DNA of 64,000 bases from an uncultured Chlorobiaceae bacterium (GCA_903895195.1 CAITSZ010000037.1:1-64000); one strand, 5' to 3'; counted from the first letter of the stretch, positions 44,475 through 53,390 are shown. Notes: generated by a model not told the origin, from the letters alone. Program-made: numbers and translations.

Positions 44475-45684
44475 GGTTTCGGTTCCACCAATCGCGTAAA
44501 GGAAATGAGAGAAACTGGACACGCCTATTGCCGTCAGGCGTGCTGGTATAGCCTTCATCGGTGAGGCGCACCAACAAGTCTTGCAGCCGCTGGGCGCGGC
44601 GGTCGGGGTCGCTCTCGCGCCTTGCCAGACGGCTGCTCAACTGACGCAGGGTCAGACCATCGGGATGGCGGGAAAGATGGGTGAGAAGGCTGAGGCAGAA
44701 GTCCAAGTCTGCGGGTGCCAGAGCGTCCTTGAGGCGTTTTTCCCAATGGTGAAAGCGGGAGCGCTCGGCAAGAAGATTCTCGTAAGCGTTATCGACATCC
44801 TCGATCTCGATACGCGCTTCGCTTGTTGCATACGAGGGACACTCCTGCCGTCGCTCACGCGTCGCACGAATGCTCTCGTTGAGCAGCAGGCATAGAAAAT
44901 AGGGAGACAGCCAGCCGACCCGGTTCAGGGCGTAGTCGATCACCGGTTCCGCCATCTGCCAGGGGGTCTCGTCTGCGATCAAGACAAAATGCTGCCACAA
45001 CCCACGCGCTTCCGCCAGCTTGTACGGCCCAAGGGGATAGGGAAAGCAATCATTCATGGTTTCGCCCAGCCCATGCTGTTCCAACAGAGATTGAAGGCCA
45101 ATGGAGCCCGTGAAAACGAATCGGCAGCTTCCCGACGACTGGCGCCAGATACGCAACCATGAAAGAATTTGCTCGGCCTCTTGACGATTCCGCTGAATGA
45201 TCTTGTTCAGCATCACGGGAAACTCGTCGAGAAGTATCAGCAAGGGCTGATCACACAATCTCGAATGCAGGATATTGGCTGCCTTTTGCCACTCCGGAGC
45301 TGCTTCACCGCCAAATTCGATCTTTAATTCCACGCCACCAACCTCATCGGGCAAAGTAGCGCCTATCTTTTGGATACGTTTGAACCAGACACTCACCTGT
45401 TTCGCCTTGTCTGAGAGGAAGCGCTTGATGGCATTTTCAGGAAACTCTCGATCCAGAAACGTAACGAAATCCCTTGCCGAATTGATGTTCGATAGATCCA
45501 GCCATTTGGCCAAGAGGCCATGCTCAGCCGCATTTTCTTCCAATCGACGCAGAATGGAGGTCTTGCCGAGACGGCGAACACCGGGAAAGCGTATGTTATC
45601 GCTTTCTAAGTAACGCCAAAGGTCACCCAGTTCCTGGGTACGACCGAAAAAGTCCTCCCCGGTTGCAGGGGTGCCGAGTTTCAT
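44467..45684 (-). CDS. P-loop ATPase with C-terminal winged helix
   Basis: 405 residues of the archaeal-type ATPase_2/STAND-like family: Walker A GVRRLGKTS (35-43), Walker B LLILLDEF (about 148-155), sensor region CRFVFTGSIGLQSL, and a C-terminal winged helix (DGLTLRQLSSRLARRESD). First gene of an operon with the TPR ATPase and overlapping it. A perfect inverted repeat lies 41 bases upstream. Both genes are more GC-rich than the flanking AT-rich spacers, suggesting acquisition as a unit. Function unknown. Confidence 0.8.
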   Translation of the reverse strand: MKLGTPATGEDFFGRTQELGDLWRYLESDNIRFPGVRRLGKTSILRRLEENAAEHGLLAKWLDLSNINSARDFVTFLDREFPENAIKRFLSDKAKQVSVWFKRIQKIGATLPDEVGGVELKIEFGGEAAPEWQKAANILHSRLCDQPLLILLDEFPVMLNKIIQRNRQEAEQILSWLRIWRQSSGSCRFVFTGSIGLQSLLEQHGLGETMNDCFPYPLGPYKLAEARGLWQHFVLIADETPWQMAEPVIDYALNRVGWLSPYFLCLLLNESIRATRERRQECPSYATSEARIEIEDVDNAYENLLAERSRFHHWEKRLKDALAPADLDFCLSLLTHLSRHPDGLTLRQLSSRLARRESDPDRRAQRLQDLLVRLTDEGYTSTPDGNRRVQFLSFPLRDWWNRNHV

Positions 45685-46038
45685 AATAATCTTTAAGTTT
45701 AATACTTAGAATATATTCATTAGTGAATTTATTCATTCTTGAATAAATTCAAAATAAAAATAATCACACCAGATGATTGGAGTCTTAGCTTTACTCTTTA
45801 ATTTAGAAAAATATAATGTATTTTATTGGTATTAATGGCTATAATATTCCATGCCATGTACCTCTTCTCTCCCACGAAATCTTCAGCGTGCTGCTAATCT
45901 TACCGATACTGCTATTTCATATTCTTGCTCAACTTCATTTCCATCCGCTCGAACATTTTACCCTTTGCTGTATTTGGTCTGCAACCTTTCTTGCGTCTTG
46001 CTGTTGCGACGGTAAGCCGTGCTTGGGGTGTTGTCAGT
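45685..46038. other. AT-rich intergenic region, 354 bases
   Basis: No supportable gene. The left part is strongly AT-rich and holds the palindrome at 45725-45750; the right part lies beyond the stop codon of the MFS exporter. Frames of up to about 80 codons occur here but have unlikely composition. Confidence 0.4.
45725..45750. promoter_or_regulatory. 11-bp perfect inverted repeat, candidate operator
   Basis: GAATTTATTCA and its complement TGAATAAATTC with a four-base spacer, 41 bases upstream of the ATPase operon. It could bind a dimeric repressor, possibly one of the winged-helix ATPases themselves. Confidence 0.5.
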
Positions 46039-47247
46039 TTATTTTTCTGCCCACCGCATAGCTGCGAGCGATGCAAGGCTGAGCATGAAAAAACCTGCGG
46101 TGAGAGGCAGGACAGTCCCATTATAGCACTGACCGATTGCGGTTCCTGCTATGAGGGAGATGAAGGTTGAGAGGGAGCCTACAACACCGGCACCGATACC
46201 GGCGATTTTTCCGAGGGACTCCATTGCAAGTGCGTTGAGGTTGCCGAAGAGTATTCCGGTGCCGAAAAACGTTGCGAAGAGGTATGCCATGAGTGTCCAG
46301 AGCGGGGGATGTCCATGATGCAAGAGGGCGAGAAGAAAGAATCCGGCTGAGAGGGCGCTGATGGAAATGAGCGCACGTTTTGAAAGCGACTGCATGGTGT
46401 GGTGAAGTACAAACCGTGCATTGAACAGTGATGCGCAGCCTATCGAGACGGCAAGGAAGGCGAAATAGTAGGGGAATGCTGCTCCGAGCGCATACAGTTC
46501 CTGGAAAATCTGCTGCGCTGAATTCAGGTAGCCGAGAAAAAAGCCGAATACAAGACCGGCGGTTACCGTATAGCCGATCGCGCTGCGGTTACCGAAAATT
46601 GTCATCATGGTGCTGATGATCCGTTTTAACGAGAACGGGACTCTTTGTTCTTTCGACAGGGTTTCGGGCTGACGGAGGGCGAACCATATAAGCGAGAGCA
46701 GAGCCAGAATGAGAAATGCAGCGAAAATGGCACGCCATCCTGCAAGATAGAGCATACCCTGGCCAAGGGTCGGGGCAATAATGGGTACGATGATGAAAAC
46801 AGTCATCACGAATGACATGACACGGGCCATGGCTCTGCCCTCGTAACGGTCGCGGACAATTGCAACCGAGACGACGCGGGGGCCTGCCGCTCCGAATCCC
46901 TGCAGTAATCTCCCTGCGAGCATTATTGGAAGAGTTGTGGCGATGAGCGAGAGCACGCAGCCGGTTATGAAAAGGCCATAACCCAGATAAATAGCCTGTT
47001 TGCGACCGGTATTGTCTGACACCGGGCCGTAGAGCAGTTGGCCGGAAGCCATTCCGAAAAAAAACAGGGAGATGATGAGCTGTGAGCTGTTGGTATCGAT
47101 GACTCCAAGATCGCGGCCTATTGCTGAAAGGGCGGGCAGCATGGTATCGACGGAGAGTGCGACCAGCGACATCATCATCGCCGTAAGCGAAATGAATTCC
47201 GCAAGTCCCGATTCCGGAATTTCAACTTTTTTCAGGAAACGGCTCAC
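46039..47247 (-). CDS. Bcr/CflA-family MFS drug exporter
   Basis: A 402-residue inner-membrane protein with 12 predicted TMs. The MFS motif A-like loop is GQLLYGPVSDNTGRKQAIYLG, and TM1 carries ALSVDTMLPALSAIGRDLGV, a Bcr/CflA hallmark. GRLLQGFGAAGPRVVSVAIVRD matches the family's motif C region. It probably exports a drug or metabolite by proton antiport; the substrate cannot be predicted. Confidence 0.9.
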   Translation of the reverse strand: MSRFLKKVEIPESGLAEFISLTAMMMSLVALSVDTMLPALSAIGRDLGVIDTNSSQLIISLFFFGMASGQLLYGPVSDNTGRKQAIYLGYGLFITGCVLSLIATTLPIMLAGRLLQGFGAAGPRVVSVAIVRDRYEGRAMARVMSFVMTVFIIVPIIAPTLGQGMLYLAGWRAIFAAFLILALLSLIWFALRQPETLSKEQRVPFSLKRIISTMMTIFGNRSAIGYTVTAGLVFGFFLGYLNSAQQIFQELYALGAAFPYYFAFLAVSIGCASLFNARFVLHHTMQSLSKRALISISALSAGFFLLALLHHGHPPLWTLMAYLFATFFGTGILFGNLNALAMESLGKIAGIGAGVVGSLSTFISLIAGTAIGQCYNGTVLPLTAGFFMLSLASLAAMRWAEK

Positions 47248-47314
47248 AGAGAACGTTAAGAGATTGAAAAAAAAATACAGAGGATTATATCACAACAGTT
47301 CCATCGTTTCCTTC

Positions 47315-47710
47315 TTATTTCCGTGCGGCCCGCATAACTGACTTGGCTTTAAGCCAGGCAGAAAAACCGCGTTCATCCATTTCGCCTGCCGCTAAATCAA
47401 TAACCGCGTTAACAGCTTCGACTTCTGTTGATCTCAGCTCCCATCCGTTAATATTCAGAGAGACATAGGCAGCAAGAAACCCTGTGCGTTTATTGCCGTC
47501 CACAAAAGGAAGGTTACGAATAATGCCAAAGGCATAGGCGGCGGCCAAATCAAAGACGGACGAATCAGTATAATTTGCCTTGTGTTTCGGGCGGGAAAGG
47601 GCTGAAGAAATAAGTCCGGCATCGCGAATGCCTGAGCTTCCGCCGTGCACAGCAATTTGTTCGTCATGTATGGCAATGACCACCTCATCCAGAAGCCGAC
47701 GCCAGGTCAT
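47315..47710 (-). CDS. doc: Doc/Fic-family toxin with His-to-Leu change
   Basis: A 131-residue death-on-curing protein. The Fic motif reads NLPFVDGNKRTGF, where the usual first residue His (HPFxDGNKR) is Leu67, encoded CTT; one base change from CAT would restore it. The rest of the motif, including the Lys/Arg and Gly-Asn, is intact. Doc phosphorylates EF-Tu, so without the His it may be inactive or use another residue. The start overlaps the antitoxin stop (ATGA), a standard toxin-antitoxin layout. Confidence 0.88.
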   Translation of the reverse strand: MTWRRLLDEVVIAIHDEQIAVHGGSSGIRDAGLISSALSRPKHKANYTDSSVFDLAAAYAFGIIRNLPFVDGNKRTGFLAAYVSLNINGWELRSTEVEAVNAVIDLAAGEMDERGFSAWLKAKSVMRAARK

Positions 47711-47928
47711 TTGGCAAGCTCATGGAGAGTGTTGCGGTATTCAGTCATGCCGCGACGGGCTGCCTCCATTTGCTCTGCAAATTCCGGATCGTAGGGGGTT
47801 ACCGTGTAGCCTGTCGGCGTTTCGGTTAAAAATACAATATCACCTTGCTTTACCTTAAGGCGATCAGCCGCTGCCTTGGGAAGTATAACGCCTGTTGAAT
47901 TACCAATCTTTGTTACCGTAGCACGCAT
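47707..47928 (-). CDS. AbrB/MazE-type antitoxin
   Basis: A 73-residue swapped-hairpin AbrB DNA-binding protein (MRATVTKIGNSTGVILPKAAADRLKVKQGD begins as expected, with the C-terminal part binding the toxin). It should neutralise the Doc-like protein and repress the operon. A perfect 10-bp inverted repeat lies 17 bases upstream. Confidence 0.9.
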   Translation of the reverse strand: MRATVTKIGNSTGVILPKAAADRLKVKQGDIVFLTETPTGYTVTPYDPEFAEQMEAARRGMTEYRNTLHELAK

Positions 47929-47944
47929 AACACTGCCTCCTTTT

Positions 47945-47972
47945 TTTTGTTATACCATATGTTATAACAAAA
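47945..47972 (-). promoter_or_regulatory. Palindromic operator of the AbrB/Doc operon
   Basis: TTTTGTTATA and TATAACAAAA arms with an eight-base spacer, immediately upstream of the antitoxin gene. It fits an autoregulatory site for the AbrB-type antitoxin. Confidence 0.6.
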
Positions 47973-47996
47973 TGAGTCCAAAGTCAAGTGAGTTTT

Positions 47997-48323
47997 TCAG
48001 CCTATGGCTTGAGCATCCCTCTTAAGCCTTTTCCAGACCTCTTCGATGATAAATCCGGATGCTTCATCCGGGTCATTCATGAACATCAGGCATTCGAAAG
48101 TATTAAACCTTGAACGGGCACAAGCTTTCAATAAAGCATCGTTGCCTTCATAGAGCCCGAACTCGTTGCGGATTGCCCACCCCAGACCAAAATGAAAATC
48201 GATCAACCTCTTCTCCTGAGAATTCCTGAGCTGGCTTTTTTCATTCTCACTCATTGAGGCGATAACACGTTCTACCGCATCATCAATCGTCAAGGGCCAT
48301 CGTGATCTATCAGGCATATGCAT
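47997..48323 (-). CDS. DUF6794-like small protein (copy 3)
   Basis: A 108-residue protein nearly the same as copy 2 (RWPLTIDDAVERVIASMSEN; DFHFGLGWAIRNEFGLYEGN; NDPDEASGFIIEEVWKRL). The start is the ATG at 48323 or the one at 48317 (MPDRSRWP). A composite heptamer repeat lies about 70 bases upstream, as for copy 2, which suggests that gene and repeat were duplicated together. Function unknown. Confidence 0.8.
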   Translation of the reverse strand: MHMPDRSRWPLTIDDAVERVIASMSENEKSQLRNSQEKRLIDFHFGLGWAIRNEFGLYEGNDALLKACARSRFNTFECLMFMNDPDEASGFIIEEVWKRLKRDAQAIG

Positions 48324-48390
48324 TGACTCCTTCAGGTTATTGATAATATTCAGAATATTACAAACATGAAAAACAATGAAGCCCCCTCTC

Positions 48391-48454
48391 AGCTATAAGT
48401 CCCATAAGCCCCACTGCCAACTGCCAACTGATTTCAATCTCAGTACTCAGCACT
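48391..48454. repeat. Composite repeat (TATAAGTCCC, CTGCCAA, CTCAGTA)
   Basis: A compact copy with all three modules in order: TATAAGTCCCATAAG, CTGCCAACTGCCAACTG, the ATTTCAATCTCAG link and CTCAGCAC. The leftward bshB1-like gene stops directly at its right edge, as the metallophosphoesterase does at 27.4 kb. Confidence 0.75.
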
Positions 48455-49225
48455 TTAACCGTTTTCCTGTCCTTTTCCAGAGAAAACGGCACTGAAAGAA
48501 TTGATCCCCATCGTTCCCGAAAGCAGGAACCCCTCGCCATACATAACGCCGATCTGTTCGCCGAAATACCTTGCGCGCGCTTCAAGTCCGGTCAGAAATT
48601 CTTTTCGTTTTATCAGCGTCTTAGGCTCTTCAGTACTTCCTTCGCGGTAAAACTGCGAACCGAATGCAAGCACTCCTTTTCTCGATGCAGCAAAGGTTTC
48701 CGAGACATCAACAATGAAGTCTGGATCAAGGTGTTTGAACTGGACATAGTATAGCAGGTGTTGAGGCCGGTGAGGTTTCTGCAAAGCTCCGTTCATGCTT
48801 GTCGGAAGCTCTTGAAGACCGGCATAATAAAAGGCATCTGTCACAAGCTTTGAGGCTTTCGAGTGGTCGGGATGGCGTTCATCCGGCGGGTTGGCAAACA
48901 CCACGTCAGGCCTGAAGTGCCTTATGACCCGGATAATCTCAGCCAGATTCTCTTCGGTATAGAATAATTTTGCATCGCCAAGGTCAAGCGTGGTTCGGCT
49001 CTGGTATCCCATAACTGCAGCGGCGGCTTTGGCCTCACATTTCCTGGTTTCAGGGGTGCCGAGTGTGCCCATCTCTCCACGTGTCAGATCGCATACAGCA
49101 ACCGTCCGACCCTCACTCATGATCTTCAGAAGAGTGGCTCCGCATGCCAGTTCAACGTCATCAGGATGAGCGCCGAACGCAAGCGCATAAACTTTTTCAG
49201 CTGAACTTTCCAATTGCCTTGACAT
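48455..49225 (-). CDS. bshB1: BshB1-like PIG-L deacetylase (bacillithiol synthesis)
   Basis: Zn-dependent deacetylase of 256 residues expected to remove acetyl from GlcNAc-malate in bacillithiol synthesis; green sulfur bacteria are known to make N-methyl-bacillithiol. The metal motif is [13 protein letters not shown], followed by [11 protein letters not shown] and a second His motif [13 protein letters not shown]. The ATG at 49225 is chosen because AGGA lies 5-8 bases upstream. It is divergent from dut with 56 bases between. A related GlcNAc deacetylase role is the alternative. Confidence 0.88.
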   Translation of the reverse strand: MSRQLESSAEKVYALAFGAHPDDVELACGATLLKIMSEGRTVAVCDLTRGEMGTLGTPETRKCEAKAAAAVMGYQSRTTLDLGDAKLFYTEENLAEIIRVIRHFRPDVVFANPPDERHPDHSKASKLVTDAFYYAGLQELPTSMNGALQKPHRPQHLLYYVQFKHLDPDFIVDVSETFAASRKGVLAFGSQFYREGSTEEPKTLIKRKEFLTGLEARARYFGEQIGVMYGEGFLLSGTMGINSFSAVFSGKGQENG

Positions 49226-49281
49226 TATTCCTGTTATATTTAAATCCGTTAGTACATGAAACATATCACATTTCCTCTCCA

Positions 49282-49728
49282 ATGCTGAAAGTAAAGATTG
49301 TTCGCCTTAACAAACAAGCGGTACTGCCCGTTTATGCAACTGCCCATGCTGCAGGAATGGATATATCCGCATGTCTTGACGCTCCTGTAACTATAGAGCC
49401 CTCTACAACAGCGTTGATACCATCCGGCTTTGCCATTGAACTGCCAGTAGGGTATGAAGCGCAGCTTCGCCCACGGAGCGGCCTTGCATTGCGCTCACTG
49501 ATATCATTGCCCAATACCCCGGCTACTATTGATGCCGATTACCGGGGAGAGGTTAAGGTAATTCTTATAAACCACGGCAGAGAGCCGTTCACTGTTCAGC
49601 ACGGCGACCGCATTGCGCAGATGGTGGTGGCAAAAGTTGAACAGGTCTGCTTTGAAGAAGTTGGCGAACTGACGGTGACCGTGCGGGGTGATGGTGGTTT
49701 TGGCCATACAGGTACAGGTATTCGCTGA
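49282..49728 (+). CDS. dut: dUTP diphosphatase
   Basis: Trimeric dUTPase of 148 residues that hydrolyses dUTP to dUMP. All five motifs are present: [44 protein letters not shown] and [10 protein letters not shown]. The ATG at 49282 gives the family's standard length; an extended upstream frame would overlap bshB1. Confidence 0.96.
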   Translation: MLKVKIVRLNKQAVLPVYATAHAAGMDISACLDAPVTIEPSTTALIPSGFAIELPVGYEAQLRPRSGLALRSLISLPNTPATIDADYRGEVKVILINHGREPFTVQHGDRIAQMVVAKVEQVCFEEVGELTVTVRGDGGFGHTGTGIR

Positions 49729-49765
49729 AACAGCGGAAACAATCCTGACGGTCAGGGAAAAAAGT

Positions 49766-51232
49766 TCAGGTCGATTTTAGATTTTCAAGACCGAATTTAC
49801 TGAGCTTTCTATAAAGAGTAGCCCGTCCTATGCCAAGCATGCGGGCTGTTCTTGTGAGATTGCCATGGGAAGCCTTGTGCGCTTTTATAATGGCATTCCG
49901 TTCATTCTCTTCAAGCGAATAAGACCACGGGTCACTTTTTTTCTGTGATTGGGCGCTTGTTTCGCTGAGCGTTTCAGGCAATGTTGTTTCCGAAGAGTTA
50001 TTAGCATGTGTTGAACCGGGTACAAAAGCTGTACGCAACGTATCAATGGTGCTCCCTTTTCGAATAACTGCTGATCGCTGAACGGCATTTTTAAGTTCAC
50101 GAATGTTGCCGGGCCATTGATAGCTTTCCAGAATCCTCAGCGCCTCTGGATCAAACTGGAGTGGCTCAATGTTGTTTGATTTCGAAAACTCGTCTAAAAA
50201 ATGTTTGGCGAGAATAGGGATGTCTTCAGGTCTGTCGCGCAGTGTCGGAATGAACAGTAAAAATTCTTCCAGCCGGTAGTAGAGATCTTCGCGGAAGATA
50301 TTGTTTTTTATGGCGAGCGAAAAATCCCGGTTGGTAGCTGAAATGATTCGAATATTGATGTCCTTTTCCATTTTTTCTCCGACTTTTCGAATCTGCCTTT
50401 CCTGCATCACCCGAAGAATTTTGGCCTGTACATCCGAATCCATATCACCTATTTCATCAAGAAAAATGGTGCCATTGTTGGCTTGTTCAAAAAAACCGAT
50501 ATGATCTTTGTCTGCACCGGTGAATGAACCTTTGACATGACCGAAAAGCAGGCTGTCGGCCAGATTGTTTGAAATCGCAGCACAGTTGACTGAAACAAAA
50601 GGGCCGTTCTTTCTCGTGCTTCCGTAATGAATAGCTTGTGCAAATAACTCCTTGCCCGTCCCGCTTTCCCCGAGAATAAGCACGTTCAAGTCAGTATTCA
50701 TGACTTGTCTGACTTGCTCCATAGTCTCTTTGAGTGCAGCGCTCTGTCCGATAATACTCTGAAACAGCTCCTTGTTTTTCAGCTCTTTCTTCAGCTGTTG
50801 AACCTGGTTTTTCAGAGTGGATTCGGCAAGAGCATTGCGCATGACAATTTCAAGCCGTTCAATATCCAGGGGCTTGGTGAGGTACTCGTATGCGCCGAGT
50901 TTTATACATTTTACAGCCTGAGGAATGTCATTCGAGGCTGTAACCATAATAACGGGCGTTGAAATTTTGTGCGCTTTTAAATGCAGCATCACTTCAAAGC
51001 CATCTTTCTTGGGCATATTGATATCAAGAAGAATAACGTCAAAAGGCTGCTCCGAAATGCATTGTATGCAATTCTCACCGTCTTCTGCCGAGACAGGCGT
51101 ATATCCCATTTTTTGGACATAATGAGTCAGAATCCGGCGTGAAGTATTGTCATCGTCAGCGATAAGAACAGTTCCCTTCCGATGGTCATCCTTTTTTTTG
51201 CCGGAAAGGCTGGTAATACGTTCCTCTTTCAC
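49766..51232 (-). CDS. NtrC-family sigma-54 response regulator
   Basis: 488 residues: receiver (about 20-135, acceptor Asp70 in LLDINMPKKDG), AAA+ domain with GESGTGKE Walker A, sigma-54 loop GSFTGA and Walker B TIFLDEIGD, and a C-terminal Fis-type HTH (NLTRTARMLGIGRATLYRKL). The intact Thr in GSFTGA contrasts with the AlgB-like protein at 34 kb. No cognate kinase is adjacent, so it is an orphan here. A 17-bp inverted repeat lies 47 bases upstream. Confidence 0.93.
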   Translation of the reverse strand: MKEERITSLSGKKKDDHRKGTVLIADDDNTSRRILTHYVQKMGYTPVSAEDGENCIQCISEQPFDVILLDINMPKKDGFEVMLHLKAHKISTPVIMVTASNDIPQAVKCIKLGAYEYLTKPLDIERLEIVMRNALAESTLKNQVQQLKKELKNKELFQSIIGQSAALKETMEQVRQVMNTDLNVLILGESGTGKELFAQAIHYGSTRKNGPFVSVNCAAISNNLADSLLFGHVKGSFTGADKDHIGFFEQANNGTIFLDEIGDMDSDVQAKILRVMQERQIRKVGEKMEKDINIRIISATNRDFSLAIKNNIFREDLYYRLEEFLLFIPTLRDRPEDIPILAKHFLDEFSKSNNIEPLQFDPEALRILESYQWPGNIRELKNAVQRSAVIRKGSTIDTLRTAFVPGSTHANNSSETTLPETLSETSAQSQKKSDPWSYSLEENERNAIIKAHKASHGNLTRTARMLGIGRATLYRKLSKFGLENLKST

Positions 51233-51278
51233 CGCAGCTATCCTTTTTTCTTAATGGGGACGAGATAAAATAAGCCAT

Positions 51279-51323
51279 ATCTGATAAATCCCTGATCTAT
51301 TATTTCTCAGGGATTTATCAGAT
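51279..51323. terminator. 17-bp perfect inverted repeat
   Basis: Arms 51279-51295 and 51307-51323 match perfectly around an 11-base loop. It lies after the stop of the leftward 205-aa gene and before the response-regulator start. Without an adjacent T-run it could be a terminator, an RNA structure or an operator. Confidence 0.5.
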
Positions 51324-51386
51324 GTTCCGGCTCATCTCAGATAGTTCATTATAAAACTATAAACAATAGGGGTATAGTTTGTGTTC

Positions 51387-52004
51387 TCAGTAGTTAGGCT
51401 TCACAACAGGAGGAGCTATCACTACCGGCGCAGGAGCTTTTATTTCCTGCACAACCTCTTTCTGCGCAAATGGGATCTGTGTTACCTCTTTTCTGTGACG
51501 GTCTTGACCTGTCTGGACTCCAGGCGAAACAATATTGTTAACCAGCTGCCCAAGTCCGGCACTTACATTGGCAAACAGGTCCTGTACTTGACCTGAGCTC
51601 ACGGTTGAGTTCAGATTTTCAAGCAGATTTTTCCATAATTTTCCAAGTTCCTGAAAAGAGTTTTGAACCTGCTCGGAATTAATGGTAGCGGTCACGCCAT
51701 CAATCAGCTGCCCGGTGGTTGAGGTGACACCATCAATCAATTGACCTGAAACAGTGTTGACATTCTGGATTATTTCCTTGACCGGATCGGAGTTGATAGT
51801 TGAGGTAACACCTTCAATCATCTGCCCCGTAGCAGAACTTACCGAGCTTATTATTCCCTGAACTGACTCAATAGTTGAATCAATCAGAAAGCCCACGTTG
51901 CCGATTAAATTAGCCATATCTCCATTGCCGACATTGGATTCCGGTTTTGTCGGGGCCGCCGGTTTAAGGGCGCTTCCAGGGTTGTTTAGCTCTTCTGCTG
52001 CCAT
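51387..52004 (-). CDS. Low-complexity repeat protein, 205 aa
   Basis: A 205-residue protein of unknown function. The N-terminus is Pro/Ala-rich, the middle (about 30-150) consists of amphipathic helical repeats such as GQLIDGVTSTTGQLIDGVTATINSE (partly given), and the tail is Pro/Val-rich (APAPVVIAPPVV). No signal peptide or clear TM. The amphipathic Gly/Val/Asn-rich helices loosely recall chlorosome-envelope proteins of the CsmB/F type, but I cannot assign it. The gene stands alone. Confidence 0.6.
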   Translation of the reverse strand: MAAEELNNPGSALKPAAPTKPESNVGNGDMANLIGNVGFLIDSTIESVQGIISSVSSATGQMIEGVTSTINSDPVKEIIQNVNTVSGQLIDGVTSTTGQLIDGVTATINSEQVQNSFQELGKLWKNLLENLNSTVSSGQVQDLFANVSAGLGQLVNNIVSPGVQTGQDRHRKEVTQIPFAQKEVVQEIKAPAPVVIAPPVVKPNY

Positions 52005-52101
52005 AATTGTAGGTGGTTAAAGGTAAATTTAGATGTATTTCTGGATAATATAACAATCTATTTACTAAGTTCTTTACCTCTCAAAAATGTATTTTTATGC
52101 A

Positions 52102-52800
52102 TCACTGTCCGCTGATGTTTTCCCTGTAATATCTGATGATTGTCTCCTGGTCAAATCCTAAGGCATACATAAGATGAATGGTTCCAAAGAGTAGCTGGAG
52201 CCGGATCATGCCGTTTTCATGATACCTTCTGGCCGAGGTAGTGACCTCTGCTTCAAGAATGTGGAATTGCCCGCGCTCTTCGATGCGATTTATGATAGCG
52301 ATATCCTCCATGACGAGGTGGGTTTCATCGAATCCTCCGATCTCCTGAAAGAGAGATTTCTCAATAAAGAGCGACTGGTCACCTCCCCGGCATATCATCA
52401 TCGGAAACTGCGTGAGCCATCCGTAAAGGCTCATTATGGGGTTGCTGTCGTTAAAGTTCATCCTGAAACATCCGGCTTTTTTCCCCTCTCTGACAGCTGA
52501 CCGGATATTGTCGATAAACGTTTCAGGCGCAAGAGAGTCAGCATGAAGAAAATAGAGAATATCTCCTTTGGCCCGTTGCGCACCCGTATTCATTTGTATG
52601 GCGCGTCCTTTTGCGCTTTGGCAAACCGTTACCTGAAACTCTGAAAGAATTTTTCGAGTCCCGTCATTGCTCGCATCACTGACAATAATCTCGATCTCTT
52701 CGTATTGTTCAGTTATCGCAAGGAGCGCCTTTATCGAGTGGGCAATGATTGCCTCTTCGTTATAGGTGGGGATAATAATGCTTATGCTTCTCGGCTCCAT
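52102..52800 (-). CDS. Family 2 glycosyltransferase (TIGR04283-like, arsenosugar cluster)
   Basis: A 232-residue GT-A glycosyltransferase: SIIIPTYNEEAIIAHSIKAL, DASNDGTRKIL and the DxD-like motif LHADS. GGFDETHLVMEDIAIINRI is typical of the TIGR04283 group, which is encoded beside ArsS in arsenosugar gene clusters. The start overlaps the preceding gene by 19 bases. The exact acceptor is unknown. Confidence 0.85.
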   Translation of the reverse strand: MEPRSISIIIPTYNEEAIIAHSIKALLAITEQYEEIEIIVSDASNDGTRKILSEFQVTVCQSAKGRAIQMNTGAQRAKGDILYFLHADSLAPETFIDNIRSAVREGKKAGCFRMNFNDSNPIMSLYGWLTQFPMMICRGGDQSLFIEKSLFQEIGGFDETHLVMEDIAIINRIEERGQFHILEAEVTTSARRYHENGMIRLQLLFGTIHLMYALGFDQETIIRYYRENISGQ

Positions 52801-53390
52801 AATCCGCTTTTTTTCAGGTCATCAAAAGTGTCGATATCTGAAAGCTCAGGAAGGAGTTCATACGCTACGGCGAGGCGCTGAAGAACTTCTATTGTGCCGC
52901 TGAGCACCTCCTTTGTGCTCCACTCTCGACCAAGAAAGAGTTCCTGAATGGGTTTGGTCAGGCCGATAAGGTAAAACCCTCCATCACTGGCAGGCCCCAC
53001 AACCGCATCTGCACGCTTGAGAGCCTCGAAGGCTGAATCCAGAACTGCCGTACTTAACTCATAACAGTCTGTTCCTATAAGCACGACGCGGCGAAACCCT
53101 CTGTCAAACCCGCTCTCAATTGCATGCAGCATGCGCTCACCAAGATCGTTTCCGACTTGAAGTTGCACACCGAAGTTATCGCTGACAAAGATGTCTTTTG
53201 AAGGCAGAAAATGAGAATAAAATGCTGTGCGCTTAACGGCAGTCTGTTCGGCGATAAACGCGGTATGATGCCGGAGTTTCCGATAAACCTCCAGGGCTTT
53301 CTCATCGCCTATAGCACTTGCCAACCGGGTTTTCACCAATCCCGGTTCCGGGTTTTTTGTGAAAATGATAAGCAGTGACTCTTCTGTCAT
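52782..53390 (-). CDS. DUF2064/TIGR04282-like glycosyltransferase
   Basis: About 202 residues of a nucleotidyl/glycosyl-transferase-like fold: LLIIFTKNPEPGLVKTRLAS at the N-terminus, LIGTDCYELS (DxD-like) and VGPASDGGFYLIGL. This family accompanies TIGR04283 and ArsS. The ATG at 53390 is chosen because it overlaps the arsS stop as ATGA, the expected coupling. Confidence 0.87.
   Translation of the reverse strand: MTEESLLIIFTKNPEPGLVKTRLASAIGDEKALEVYRKLRHHTAFIAEQTAVKRTAFYSHFLPSKDIFVSDNFGVQLQVGNDLGERMLHAIESGFDRGFRRVVLIGTDCYELSTAVLDSAFEALKRADAVVGPASDGGFYLIGLTKPIQELFLGREWSTKEVLSGTIEVLQRLAVAYELLPELSDIDTFDDLKKSGLWSREA

Noticed and set aside
45816..46061. Rightward 81-codon frame before the MFS gene end
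   Set aside because: Cys-rich odd composition, no ribosome-binding site, and overlap with the exporter's 3' end.
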